Source of the DNA: UBA961 sp049317525
GTDB lineage: Bacteria; Bacteroidota; Ignavibacteria; Kapaibacteriales; UBA961
Direction: 5' to 3'
Assembly (NCBI GenBank): GCA_049317525.1
Contig: JBMOIC010000015.1
Coordinates: forward strand, 1 to 64,000
Length of the DNA stretch: 64,000 nucleotides
The notes beneath the pieces were generated by a model, which saw nothing but the letters and a program-made list of their open reading frames with translations, had not been told where the DNA came from and made no database searches. Positions 1 to 8,115 of the stretch are shown piece by piece. Within the stretch, counting starts at the first letter, position 1; each line of letters starts with the position of its first letter. The translations under genes and the position numbers were made by a program.

Positions 1-54
<54 letters not shown>

Positions 55-66
55 CAATATTTTTTT

Positions 67-101
67 AGCCTTGATTCTTTATGAATCAGGGCTTTTTTTT
101 T
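67..101 (+). terminator. Rho-independent terminator after tRNA-Met
   Basis: An 11-bp stem (AGCCTTGATTC pairing with GAATCAGGGCT, one G-T pair) closes a 5-nt loop and is followed by eight T residues. It lies 12 bases after the tRNA and would end its transcript before the photolyase gene. Confidence 0.85.
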
Positions 102-181
102 AACATTAATCGTTTATTTTTAAATACACCTGATTGCTATGTAATGGAATTTCTATCAAAGGAATTTCGTTTTAAGGAACA

Positions 182-1636
182 ATGCAAAAACAATCTGTAA
201 ATATAGTCTGGCTAAAAAGGGATCTTCGCCTAAAAGATCATGCTCCATTATATATGGCAGAAAACGAGTCTTTACCATATATCATTCTCTATATTTTTGA
301 TCCAGATATCATTTCTTATCCCGACACTTCAACTAGACATCTTCAATTTCAGTATCACAGTTTATTGTCTATGAATATAACTTTACAGCAATATTCTGGA
401 GAAATTTCAATGTGCTATGGAAAATCAAATGAAGTATACAAAACATTGATACAGAGTTTTGATGTAAAAAATGTTTTTAGTTATCAAGAAAGTGGAATTC
501 AATTAACATATGATACTGATATAGTCTTACAAGAACTCTTCGTTAAACATGATATCAATTGGGTTCAATGTCAGAGAGATGGTATTAAACGCGGCATCAA
601 AAACAGGAAAGATTGGGATAAAGATTGGTATAAGACGGCAAATATGCCATTAATTGACAATACATATAATGCAGGAAAGATTATCCATTGGAAACATGAT
701 TTTCATATTCCTGAATTATTACTTTCAGATATGAAAAAATATCCAAAAGAATTTCAACCTGCTGGAGAACATTATGTACAGATCTATTTAAAAAGTTTTC
801 TGGATAAGAGAATTCAGAATTATTCTATGAGTATTTCACAACCACTAAAAAGCAGAATTTCATGTAGTAGATTATCTCCTTATCTAGCTTGGGGAAATGT
901 ATCAATAAAGCAAGTTTATCAAAAAATTGTTCATCATTCTACAACAATTCAAGACACAAGAAATCATAAAAATATTCAATCGAGATTAAAATGGCATTGC
1001 CACTTTATTCAAAAATTCGAAACTGATTGCACTTATGAAACTCACTGTATTAACAAGTCTTTTGAAAATGTTTGGCCTGATAAAAACGAGCATTTTATCA
1101 AAGCATGGCAAGAAGGTAGAACTGGTTACCCACTTATTGACGCAGGAATGAGATGTGTTAAAGCAACAGGTTGGATAAATTTTCGATTAAGGGCTATGCT
1201 GGTATCATTCTTTTCTCACCATTTATTCCAAGATTGGCGTCATGGGGTTTATCATTTGGCTAAGCAGTTTTTAGATTATGAACCTGGAATTCATTTTACA
1301 CAGTTTCAAATGCAAGCTGGTTCTACTGGAGTACATACAATTAGAACATATAATCCGCTAACAAATAGTTTAAAATACGATTCACAGGCAGAATTTATTA
1401 AACAGTGGTGTCCAGAACTAGGAACACTTCCCTTGCATTTAATCCATAAGCCTTGGTCTATCACTCCATTAGAAGAGGCGATGTATTCATTTACACTTGG
1501 AATTGATTATCCATTTCCTATTGTAAATATAGAAGAGACAAGAAATAAAACAGCGATATTATGGGATATTAAAAAAACCGACGAATCTCGGATAGAAGCA
1601 AAAAGAATCCTTAAGAAATTTGTAAGACCTACATGA
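182..1636 (+). CDS. Cryptochrome/DNA photolyase family flavoprotein
   Basis: This 484-residue protein has the two photolyase domains. An N-terminal alpha/beta antenna domain starts with WLKRDLRLKDH near residues 10-20. A C-terminal FAD-binding domain (about 225-480) has SRLSPYLAWGN, then LIDAGMRCVKATGW near 320-335, and a GSTG...RTYNP block near 380-392. The family repairs UV-induced pyrimidine dimers with blue light or acts as a photoreceptor. The segment that reads NNGGWQWAAST in class I enzymes reads IHFTQFQMQAGST here, so the usual Asn near flavin N5 and the proximal electron-transfer Trp are not recognisable; the Trp of DWR is kept. This suggests a divergent subfamily rather than classic PhrB. 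The start is supported by AAGGA a few bases upstream. No partner gene is evident. Confidence 0.88.
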   Translation: MQKQSVNIVWLKRDLRLKDHAPLYMAENESLPYIILYIFDPDIISYPDTSTRHLQFQYHSLLSMNITLQQYSGEISMCYGKSNEVYKTLIQSFDVKNVFSYQESGIQLTYDTDIVLQELFVKHDINWVQCQRDGIKRGIKNRKDWDKDWYKTANMPLIDNTYNAGKIIHWKHDFHIPELLLSDMKKYPKEFQPAGEHYVQIYLKSFLDKRIQNYSMSISQPLKSRISCSRLSPYLAWGNVSIKQVYQKIVHHSTTIQDTRNHKNIQSRLKWHCHFIQKFETDCTYETHCINKSFENVWPDKNEHFIKAWQEGRTGYPLIDAGMRCVKATGWINFRLRAMLVSFFSHHLFQDWRHGVYHLAKQFLDYEPGIHFTQFQMQAGSTGVHTIRTYNPLTNSLKYDSQAEFIKQWCPELGTLPLHLIHKPWSITPLEEAMYSFTLGIDYPFPIVNIEETRNKTAILWDIKKTDESRIEAKRILKKFVRPT

Positions 1637-1704
1637 AAAAGCATAGAAAAGATATTAGATCTTCCTTTTGCATTAACTATTATTCTATTATAGATGATAC
1701 TATT

Positions 1705-2631
1705 TCATACTTCTTTACTTTTCAACTTCAAAGCCATTTTCATTACTCTATCTAAAAGCGTGCTATAATTAACCCCTTGATGAATACATATTTTTGGTAA
1801 AAGTGAACGATCTGGATCTAAGTTAGGGAGTGTATTAATATCAAGAATAAATATGTCTCCCTTATCATTCATCCTGATATCTATTCTGCTCATACATGAT
1901 AATCCGAGATAATTGTGAATATTCAACGCTGATTCCATTAGCTTTTTTTCTTCGTAAACTGTGATATCAGGAGAGAAATTTTTTGTGGTATGAACAATAC
2001 TATTTCCAGCGATGAAAAAATCATTGCTCTCTTTGGGTAAGATTTCTACTGGTTTCAAGGCGATATAGTCTTTAATGTTTTCAGAAGGAATGATTGCTAA
2101 AGAAAACTCTCTGCCTAATATATATGGTTGCAAAAGCATTTCTGATTCTGGATTTTCAAGTTTTGATCTAGCCTCAGCTGCAGAAAGTATACTAATATTT
2201 CTATGACAACTTCCAAAGCGTGGCTTATATATATATTGTGTATGCTCATTTATCATTGACAACTCTGTTATAAGACTTGGCGTATTTAAAGACAAATGAG
2301 AACAAATATCTGGAAGAAGAGATTTATCTTGGGCAATTAGCATTGTTTCAGGATCTGATCCAGTATGATGAATCGAATGTTCTGAAAGCCATTTAGTTAT
2401 TTCTACTTGGTCAGCTTCATAATACCCATAACATACATTAAGTACTAAGTCATATTGCTTTAGTAATAATGCTGATGAATGAGAGAATCCTTGAAATGAG
2501 ATACTATTTGATTGCACCCAATCAGGTAGATTTTTACTCAAACAGTCTATCGTCTCCTGATTAATATTTTCTTTCCAAGGGGTTAATTCTGACGGTGTAT
2601 ATAAAATTGCGACAGTGGTTTTAATTGACAT
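1705..2631 (-). CDS. D-Ala-D-Ala ligase-like ATP-grasp protein
   Basis: The 308 residues match the D-alanine-D-alanine ligase fold. There is an N-terminal domain with LNVCYG near residue 85, and an ATP-grasp domain with a YKPRFGSCHRNIS nucleotide-binding segment near 135-147. A Mg-binding C-terminal block, RIDIRMNDKGDIFILDINTL followed by PNLDP, sits near 245-273. The LDIN-TLP-NLDP-SLLPK order copies the LEINTMPG-SLFPKAA region of Ddl. Such enzymes join a carboxylate to an amine through an acyl phosphate. Sequence alone does not show whether this is the cell's true Ddl or a relative that makes another amide, because it is not beside mur genes and several Ddl positions differ. It is convergent with the photolyase gene (68 bp apart) and divergent from arsC. 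Confidence 0.75.
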   Translation of the reverse strand: MSIKTTVAILYTPSELTPWKENINQETIDCLSKNLPDWVQSNSISFQGFSHSSALLLKQYDLVLNVCYGYYEADQVEITKWLSEHSIHHTGSDPETMLIAQDKSLLPDICSHLSLNTPSLITELSMINEHTQYIYKPRFGSCHRNISILSAAEARSKLENPESEMLLQPYILGREFSLAIIPSENIKDYIALKPVEILPKESNDFFIAGNSIVHTTKNFSPDITVYEEKKLMESALNIHNYLGLSCMSRIDIRMNDKGDIFILDINTLPNLDPDRSLLPKICIHQGVNYSTLLDRVMKMALKLKSKEV

Positions 2632-2843
2632 AATTAGGTATGCATAAGTAAATAAACTTAGGAAATATACTAAATTTTACAAAGTTATCAAGTTTATATT
2701 ACCTAAAATTTATCAACACATTACCCCTTTGTTATCATAATTTGTTGTTGTTTAATTACCATGTATAGATACTTATCTTCATTTTAAAGTATTTAACAGT
2801 TTATACATTTTATATTAATACACTTAGCTTTAGCTCTTAATAA

Positions 2844-2865
2844 ATTTCTTTACAATTTCTTTACA
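2844..2865. repeat. Tandem 11-bp direct repeat upstream of arsC
   Basis: ATTTCTTTACA occurs twice back to back, with no spacer, ending 57 bases before the arsC start codon. It lies in the 291-bp region between the divergent ATP-grasp and arsC genes, which otherwise shows only AT-rich sequence. The position would suit an operator, but no regulator gene lies nearby and simple sequence drift is possible. Confidence 0.55.
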
Positions 2866-2922
2866 CGAACAAACTTGTTTTTTTTTCGATTTTGTAATCA
2901 AATAACAATATGATTTAACTTT

Positions 2923-3351
2923 ATGATCAATATCTTATTTCTCTGCACGGGCAATTCTTGTCGTTCACAAATGGCAGAAGGTTGGGCTAAAGCACTGCTA
3001 AGTAATCAGTATGCAGTTTACTCTGCTGGAATTGAAGCACATGGACTTAATCCCAATGCAGTGTTAGTAATGAAAGAATCTGGAATAGATATATCGAAAC
3101 AATATTCACAATTGATTAGTGATTTACCTGAAATTAGCTGGGATTTAATCATTACCGTATGTGATTCAGCCAAAGAGCGATGTCCATATATACCAGGAAA
3201 TCATCTCTATATTCATCAATCCTTTGATGACCCCCCAAGTTTGGCGAAAAATATTGCCGATCACTTAGGCTTGGAAATATACAGACGTGTAAGAGATGAG
3301 ATAAAAGAATATATTCAACATATTCCTTCTTTATTATTGGAAAAGAAATGA
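2923..3351 (+). CDS. arsC: Arsenate reductase, low-molecular-weight phosphatase type
   Basis: This 142-residue enzyme would reduce arsenate to arsenite in the cytoplasm, with electrons from thioredoxin. The phosphatase P-loop CTGNSCRS starts at Cys8. The other two redox cysteines of the thioredoxin-coupled ArsC class are Cys80 and Cys87 (VCDSAKERC), and the general-acid Asp lies in DDPP near 102-105. All catalytic residues are therefore present and the length is typical. The stop codon overlaps the start of the arsenite efflux gene in an ATGA junction, so the two are translationally coupled. No strong Shine-Dalgarno sequence precedes the ATG. No arsR-type regulator is encoded nearby. Confidence 0.95.
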   Translation: MINILFLCTGNSCRSQMAEGWAKALLSNQYAVYSAGIEAHGLNPNAVLVMKESGIDISKQYSQLISDLPEISWDLIITVCDSAKERCPYIPGNHLYIHQSFDDPPSLAKNIADHLGLEIYRRVRDEIKEYIQHIPSLLLEKK

Positions 3352-4373
3352 AATTTTTAGATAAATATCTTACCCTGTGGATAATCTTAGCCATGTTTTT
3401 GGGAATTATCTCTGGCTTTTTATTCCCATTTATACCCAATTATATACAAAGCTTAAGTACTGGAACAACAAATATCCCATTGGCTTTAGGCCTTATATTA
3501 ATGATGTATCCCCCATTGGCCAAAGTTAAATATGAACTGATTGGAGAATCCTTTAAAGATACCAAGGTTTTGATTTTATCATTAATTCAAAACTGGATAA
3601 TTGGGCCAATTCTGATGTTCATATTAGCAATAGTTTTTCTACCCGGAAAACCTGAATATATACAGGGCTTAATCATGATTGGCCTAGCTAGATGTATCGC
3701 AATGGTAATTGTGTGGAATGATTTAGCATGTGGGAATAGAGAATATGCAGCCGGATTAGTTGCTTTTAACAGTGTGTTTCAAGTGCTATTTTATAGTCTT
3801 TATGCATGGTTTTTTCTTACTTGGCTTCCACCTTTCTTAGGTATGAATAGCACAGAAATAGCAATCAGCATTTCTGACATAGCATTTAGCGTGATGATTT
3901 ATCTTGGCATACCATTAATAGCGGGATTTATTTCACGTAAAACACTTATAGCTATAAAAGGTAATAATTGGTATGAATATACTTTTCTTCCTAAGATTAG
4001 TCCATTAACTCTTATTGCTTTATTACTAACTATTATCATTATGTTCAGTATTAAAGGCGAAACTATCATTTCATTGCCCTTTGATGTATTAATAATAGCT
4101 TTACCACTTACATTGTATTTTATCATCATGTTCTTTGTCAGTTGGTATCTAAGTAGATGGATGGGGACAAATTATGAGAAGACAACTACACTGTCATTTA
4201 CAGCCGCTTCAAATAATTTTGAATTAGCAATAGCAGTTGCCATTGCAGTGTTTGGGATTTCTTCAGGCCAAGCATTTGCAGCAGTAATTGGACCACTGAT
4301 CGAGGTTCCAATTATGTTATTACTTGTTAAATTTGCATTAAAACAAAAAGTATTAATGAAAGAATCTAGTTAA
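3348..4373 (+). CDS. acr3: Arsenite efflux transporter, ACR3 family
   Basis: The 341-residue integral membrane protein has about ten hydrophobic segments and ACR3-type motifs. These include LGLILMMYPPLAKVKYE near 47-63, GLARCIAMVIVWNDLACG near 110-128 (containing the conserved Cys of the family) and AASNNFELAIAVAIAVFG near 285-302. It would export arsenite across the inner membrane, completing detoxification started by ArsC. Its ATG overlaps the arsC stop codon. The last 21 bases overlap the 3' end of the convergent secreted-protein gene. Just past its stop is a small A/T hairpin (4372-4389, AAAAAAG, loop AACC, CTTTTTT) that could act as a weak bidirectional terminator. Confidence 0.93.
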   Translation: MKFLDKYLTLWIILAMFLGIISGFLFPFIPNYIQSLSTGTTNIPLALGLILMMYPPLAKVKYELIGESFKDTKVLILSLIQNWIIGPILMFILAIVFLPGKPEYIQGLIMIGLARCIAMVIVWNDLACGNREYAAGLVAFNSVFQVLFYSLYAWFFLTWLPPFLGMNSTEIAISISDIAFSVMIYLGIPLIAGFISRKTLIAIKGNNWYEYTFLPKISPLTLIALLLTIIIMFSIKGETIISLPFDVLIIALPLTLYFIIMFFVSWYLSRWMGTNYEKTTTLSFTAASNNFELAIAVAIAVFGISSGQAFAAVIGPLIEVPIMLLLVKFALKQKVLMKESS

Positions 4374-5264
4374 AAAAGAACCCTTTTTTATACAAGATGT
4401 AAAGTCTTTTAATGGAATTTCATATTCAATAGGGAATATATAGGGCGAGCAAGCTTCGTCTAAACCAAATAAATCTTGATAATATAATGTTATCCCTGTT
4501 TTATGAGGATATAAAACAACAGCATCAAAGTGAAAATCATCTTCTTCTGAAAAACCACATTGTACCATTTCCAGAATATCTTCTGTAGTTAATGATTCTA
4601 ATTGCTCTCTGGCTTGTAATTCTGCATAATTATCAGAAACAATTTTTAATGCTTTAAAAGCATTTGCATCTACATATTCTAGCAGATTTATTTCCTTATT
4701 TTTTTGCAAATCAATCGTATGATATGATGCCCAATCTCTTGTTCCAGATGCTTTGGAATGATACACTTTTACAGATACTAATCCTTTTCTAACCATTAAA
4801 TATTCAATATCTACGATCGAATCAGTATGCTTTTTTGTCATTTTTGAAAAATTTGTCTTAATCTGTAAAGGTATAAATTGTTCTTGATCTTCAGAAGCAT
4901 CATATAATGTTAAAGACATATACTCATTTCCCTTTTTCCATTCCCCAGTTAAAGAATCAGCATCTTTACTAAAAGTTAACACTTCTTTATATTTACCTTT
5001 TGTTCCAGGAACACTCAAACTATAATCAACTCCATCTACTGTGCCCTGCAATAAACTTTTTTCTCCATCTATTCTATAACAAAACCAACCTTGTATATTG
5101 CCATTATCAGACACTTCTAATTCTACCCAAATTGGTAATATTCCGGCAATATCAGGCTGAACAAACCAACCCTCAAAGCTAACTTTCTTTGCATACGCAT
5201 CTTGATTAGTAAAGAATACACTGAAAGCTATACATAGATATAAAATTAATGTTCTAATGTTCAT
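4353..5264 (-). CDS. Secreted protein of unknown function
   Basis: I do not recognise a family. The chosen ATG begins MNIRTLILYLCIAFSVFF, a short basic start plus hydrophobic core ending at AYA-K, a good signal peptidase I site; the upstream in-frame ATG would bury it. The mature part of about 275 residues is mostly predicted beta-strand. Its first half has tryptophan-rich stretches (FEGWFVQPDIAGILPIWVEL, GWFCYRIDGEKSLLQG) and resembles small periplasmic lipocalin-like or beta-sandwich modules. Its second half carries FDAVVLYPHKTGITLYYQ, which recalls DUF3298/RsiV-like periplasmic domains, though I cannot confirm this. The 3' end overlaps acr3 tail to tail. It is probably periplasmic or surface-exposed. 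Confidence 0.72.
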   Translation of the reverse strand: MNIRTLILYLCIAFSVFFTNQDAYAKKVSFEGWFVQPDIAGILPIWVELEVSDNGNIQGWFCYRIDGEKSLLQGTVDGVDYSLSVPGTKGKYKEVLTFSKDADSLTGEWKKGNEYMSLTLYDASEDQEQFIPLQIKTNFSKMTKKHTDSIVDIEYLMVRKGLVSVKVYHSKASGTRDWASYHTIDLQKNKEINLLEYVDANAFKALKIVSDNYAELQAREQLESLTTEDILEMVQCGFSEEDDFHFDAVVLYPHKTGITLYYQDLFGLDEACSPYIFPIEYEIPLKDFTSCIKKGSFLTRFFH

Positions 5265-5401
5265 ACTTTTTACTTCATCCCAACAGGAATACACTCAAAA
5301 ATCTCATCCATCTAATTTCCATAATCAACGAACCCATTTTTTAACGAATTTGCATATATATTGTTTGATTACAAGTAAGTTAATGACTTTTTAGCCCAGT
5401 T

Positions 5402-8035
5402 ATGAAAGATAAAGAAACGCCTCTGATGAGGCAATATAAAGAAATGAAGGCAAAAAACCCTGATGCTGTAATGCTTTTTAGGATGGGTGATTTTTTTGAA
5501 ACCTTCGAAAATGATGCGGTGATTGCATCGACTGTTTGTGGCATTACTTTAACTAAAAGAAATAATGGCGATGCTGGCGAAGTACCTTTAGCAGGCTTTC
5601 CTTATCATCAATTGGATGTTTATCTTCCTAAACTTGTAAGGGCTGGTTATAGAGTTGCAGTATGCGAACAAGTGGAGGATCCAAAACAGGCAAAAGGGAT
5701 TGTAAAAAGGGACATTGTAGAAGTTGTTACACCCGGAATTGGATTATATGATAAATTATTAGACGCAAAAAGAAATACATATGTGGCCGCAATATCAGTG
5801 CAATTTCATAAATCAGGTTTTATGGTATATGGTGTTTCATTTGCCGATATTTCTACTGGAGAGTTTTCCACCTGCGAAATAGCTAAAAAAGATATATTCC
5901 ATATACTAGAATTATGTCTTCCTGCAGAAATCATCATATCTAAATCATTATATAGAGAGCTTCAAGACGATATATCTGACTTGCCATTTAATCCATCAAT
6001 AACTAAACTAGAAGACTGGATTTTTGAATATCAATTTGCATACGATGTTTTAGTAAAACACTTTAATACCAAAAATGTAAAGGGTTTTGGTATTCATGAA
6101 ATGCATGCAGGTATTATTGCAGCAGGTGCAGTATTACAATATATTCAAGACACACAAAAATCTGTTGCACTTCAGATTAGCAGGATATCTGTATTCAATC
6201 CATCGGAATTTATGACTTTGGATTATGCAACAAGAAGAAATCTTGAAATTTTATCTTCCATGAATGATCAGGCAAAAGAGGGGTCTTTATTGGCAATTCT
6301 AGACCATACTAAAACACCTATGGGCAGCCGTTTATTCAAAATGTGGGTTGGTAGGCCTCTTAGATCTTTACATTCTATCCAAGAAAGGCTTTCTGCAGTA
6401 AAATCCTTTGTGAATTCAGGAAATATTCTTCAAGAATGTGAATATATCATGAAACAAATTGGTGATTTAGAACGATTAATTGCCAAGGTGTGCGCTGGAA
6501 GATGCAATCCCAGAGATCTATATGCCTTAAAGAAAAGTTTAGATATAATTCCTCTGCTAAAAGAATTATTAGGCAAAACTCAACTTTCACCATATCTCAT
6601 ATCGCTAGTAGATCAATTGGTCCCATTAGATCAATTAACAAAATTAATCGAACAAGCATTACAAGAAGAGGCACCTGTAGTAATCGGTAATGGTAATGTG
6701 TTTAATCGAGGCTATTCTTCAATCTTAGATGAATATGTGGAAGCAATGTATTCTGGTAAGAACTGGATACAAGAATATATGCAAAGAGAAAGAGATCTAA
6801 CGGGAATTTCATCTCTAAAAATTAGCTCGAATGGTGTGTTTGGTTATTATATTGAAATTAGCAATACCCACAAAAGTAAAGTTCCAGAACAAAGATATGA
6901 ACGCAGGCAAACTTTAGCCAATGCAGAGCGATATATCACAGAAGAATTAAAAAATATCGAAGAAAAAATAGTCAATGCATCCGTTAAAATCAGCGAATTA
7001 GAACAAAATCTATTTTTAGAACTTCGCCTTCAAGTAATTGAATACACAGAACAAATACAAGCGCTAGCATCAGTAATATCAAAAATAGATTGCTTGCATA
7101 GTTTTGCAAGCGTTTCTAAACAATTCAAGTATTCAGAACCTATCATTAATGAAAATAATGATTTACATATTATTGGTGGTAGACACCCAGTTGTAGAAAG
7201 AATGTTAAATCCTGGTAATTCATTTGTCTCAAATTCTACCGTTTTTGATGCAAAAGAAAGAATCCATATCATCACTGGCCCGAATATGGCAGGTAAATCC
7301 TGCTATCTTCGCCAAGTAGGACTCATCGTATTAATGGCTCAAATTGGATGCTATGTGCCTGCTGAATCAGCTATTATTGGTATTGTAGACCGTATTTTTA
7401 CAAGAGTTGGTGCTCAAGACAATATTTCTGCTGGTGAAAGTACATTTCTTGTAGAAATGCAAGAAGCAGCAAATATTCTTAATAATGCAACAGAGAAAAG
7501 TCTTTTACTATTAGATGAAGTTGGACGAGGCACCGCAACATTTGATGGGATTTCTATTGCCTGGGCAATAGCGGAATATGTACATGATATTCTGAATTCT
7601 AGGGTCCTATTTGCAACTCATTATCACGAATTAACTAGCTTAACCGAACATTTATCTCGTGCAGTTAATTATAAAGTAGAAGTAAAAGAAGTGCTTCAAA
7701 GCCTACTATTTACTCACAAAGTAATACCAGGCACAAGTGATCATTCTTTTGGTATTCATGTTGCACATATGGCAGGATTACCACCAAGTGTTATCTCTAG
7801 GGCAAATAAAATTCTTTCTACTTTAGAAACTTCTTCTCCAGTTTATATCAATTCGAATGCTATCGAATATGATAAAAAAAACCAAGATATTCATCTGCGA
7901 GAACCTGAATCACAGTTTTCTATGTTTGAAATTCGCGATGATGCTATAAGAAGAGCTTTGCAAGATATCGATATCAATGCACTTTCGCCTTTACAAGCAT
8001 TCGAAGCCCTTATTCAGTTAAAAAAGAAATTATAG
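5402..8035 (+). CDS. mutS: DNA mismatch repair protein MutS
   Basis: The 877-residue protein is a full-length MutS, which binds mismatches and recruits MutL. The mismatch-wedge motif Phe-X-Glu is present at residues 31-33 (GDFFETF). The connector and lever domains follow, and the ATPase domain has Walker A GPNMAGKSC at 626-634, a signature around SAGEST, Walker B LLLLDEVGRGT near 701-711 and THYHEL near 739-744. The Ala in GPNMAGKS replaces the more common Gly, as is usual in Bacteroidota. The C-terminal helix-turn-helix dimerisation region is present. No strong ribosome-binding site is visible, so the first ATG is chosen from homology (MKDKETPLMRQY). It stands alone, with no mutL in the window. 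Confidence 0.98.
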   Translation: MKDKETPLMRQYKEMKAKNPDAVMLFRMGDFFETFENDAVIASTVCGITLTKRNNGDAGEVPLAGFPYHQLDVYLPKLVRAGYRVAVCEQVEDPKQAKGIVKRDIVEVVTPGIGLYDKLLDAKRNTYVAAISVQFHKSGFMVYGVSFADISTGEFSTCEIAKKDIFHILELCLPAEIIISKSLYRELQDDISDLPFNPSITKLEDWIFEYQFAYDVLVKHFNTKNVKGFGIHEMHAGIIAAGAVLQYIQDTQKSVALQISRISVFNPSEFMTLDYATRRNLEILSSMNDQAKEGSLLAILDHTKTPMGSRLFKMWVGRPLRSLHSIQERLSAVKSFVNSGNILQECEYIMKQIGDLERLIAKVCAGRCNPRDLYALKKSLDIIPLLKELLGKTQLSPYLISLVDQLVPLDQLTKLIEQALQEEAPVVIGNGNVFNRGYSSILDEYVEAMYSGKNWIQEYMQRERDLTGISSLKISSNGVFGYYIEISNTHKSKVPEQRYERRQTLANAERYITEELKNIEEKIVNASVKISELEQNLFLELRLQVIEYTEQIQALASVISKIDCLHSFASVSKQFKYSEPIINENNDLHIIGGRHPVVERMLNPGNSFVSNSTVFDAKERIHIITGPNMAGKSCYLRQVGLIVLMAQIGCYVPAESAIIGIVDRIFTRVGAQDNISAGESTFLVEMQEAANILNNATEKSLLLLDEVGRGTATFDGISIAWAIAEYVHDILNSRVLFATHYHELTSLTEHLSRAVNYKVEVKEVLQSLLFTHKVIPGTSDHSFGIHVAHMAGLPPSVISRANKILSTLETSSPVYINSNAIEYDKKNQDIHLREPESQFSMFEIRDDAIRRALQDIDINALSPLQAFEALIQLKKKL

Positions 8036-8115
8036 TTATATTAACAACTCAATCAATTCGCTTATTTTTGAATGTACTTTGTTTAAAACATTTGTTTAAT
8101 ATATCAGGAGCTATC

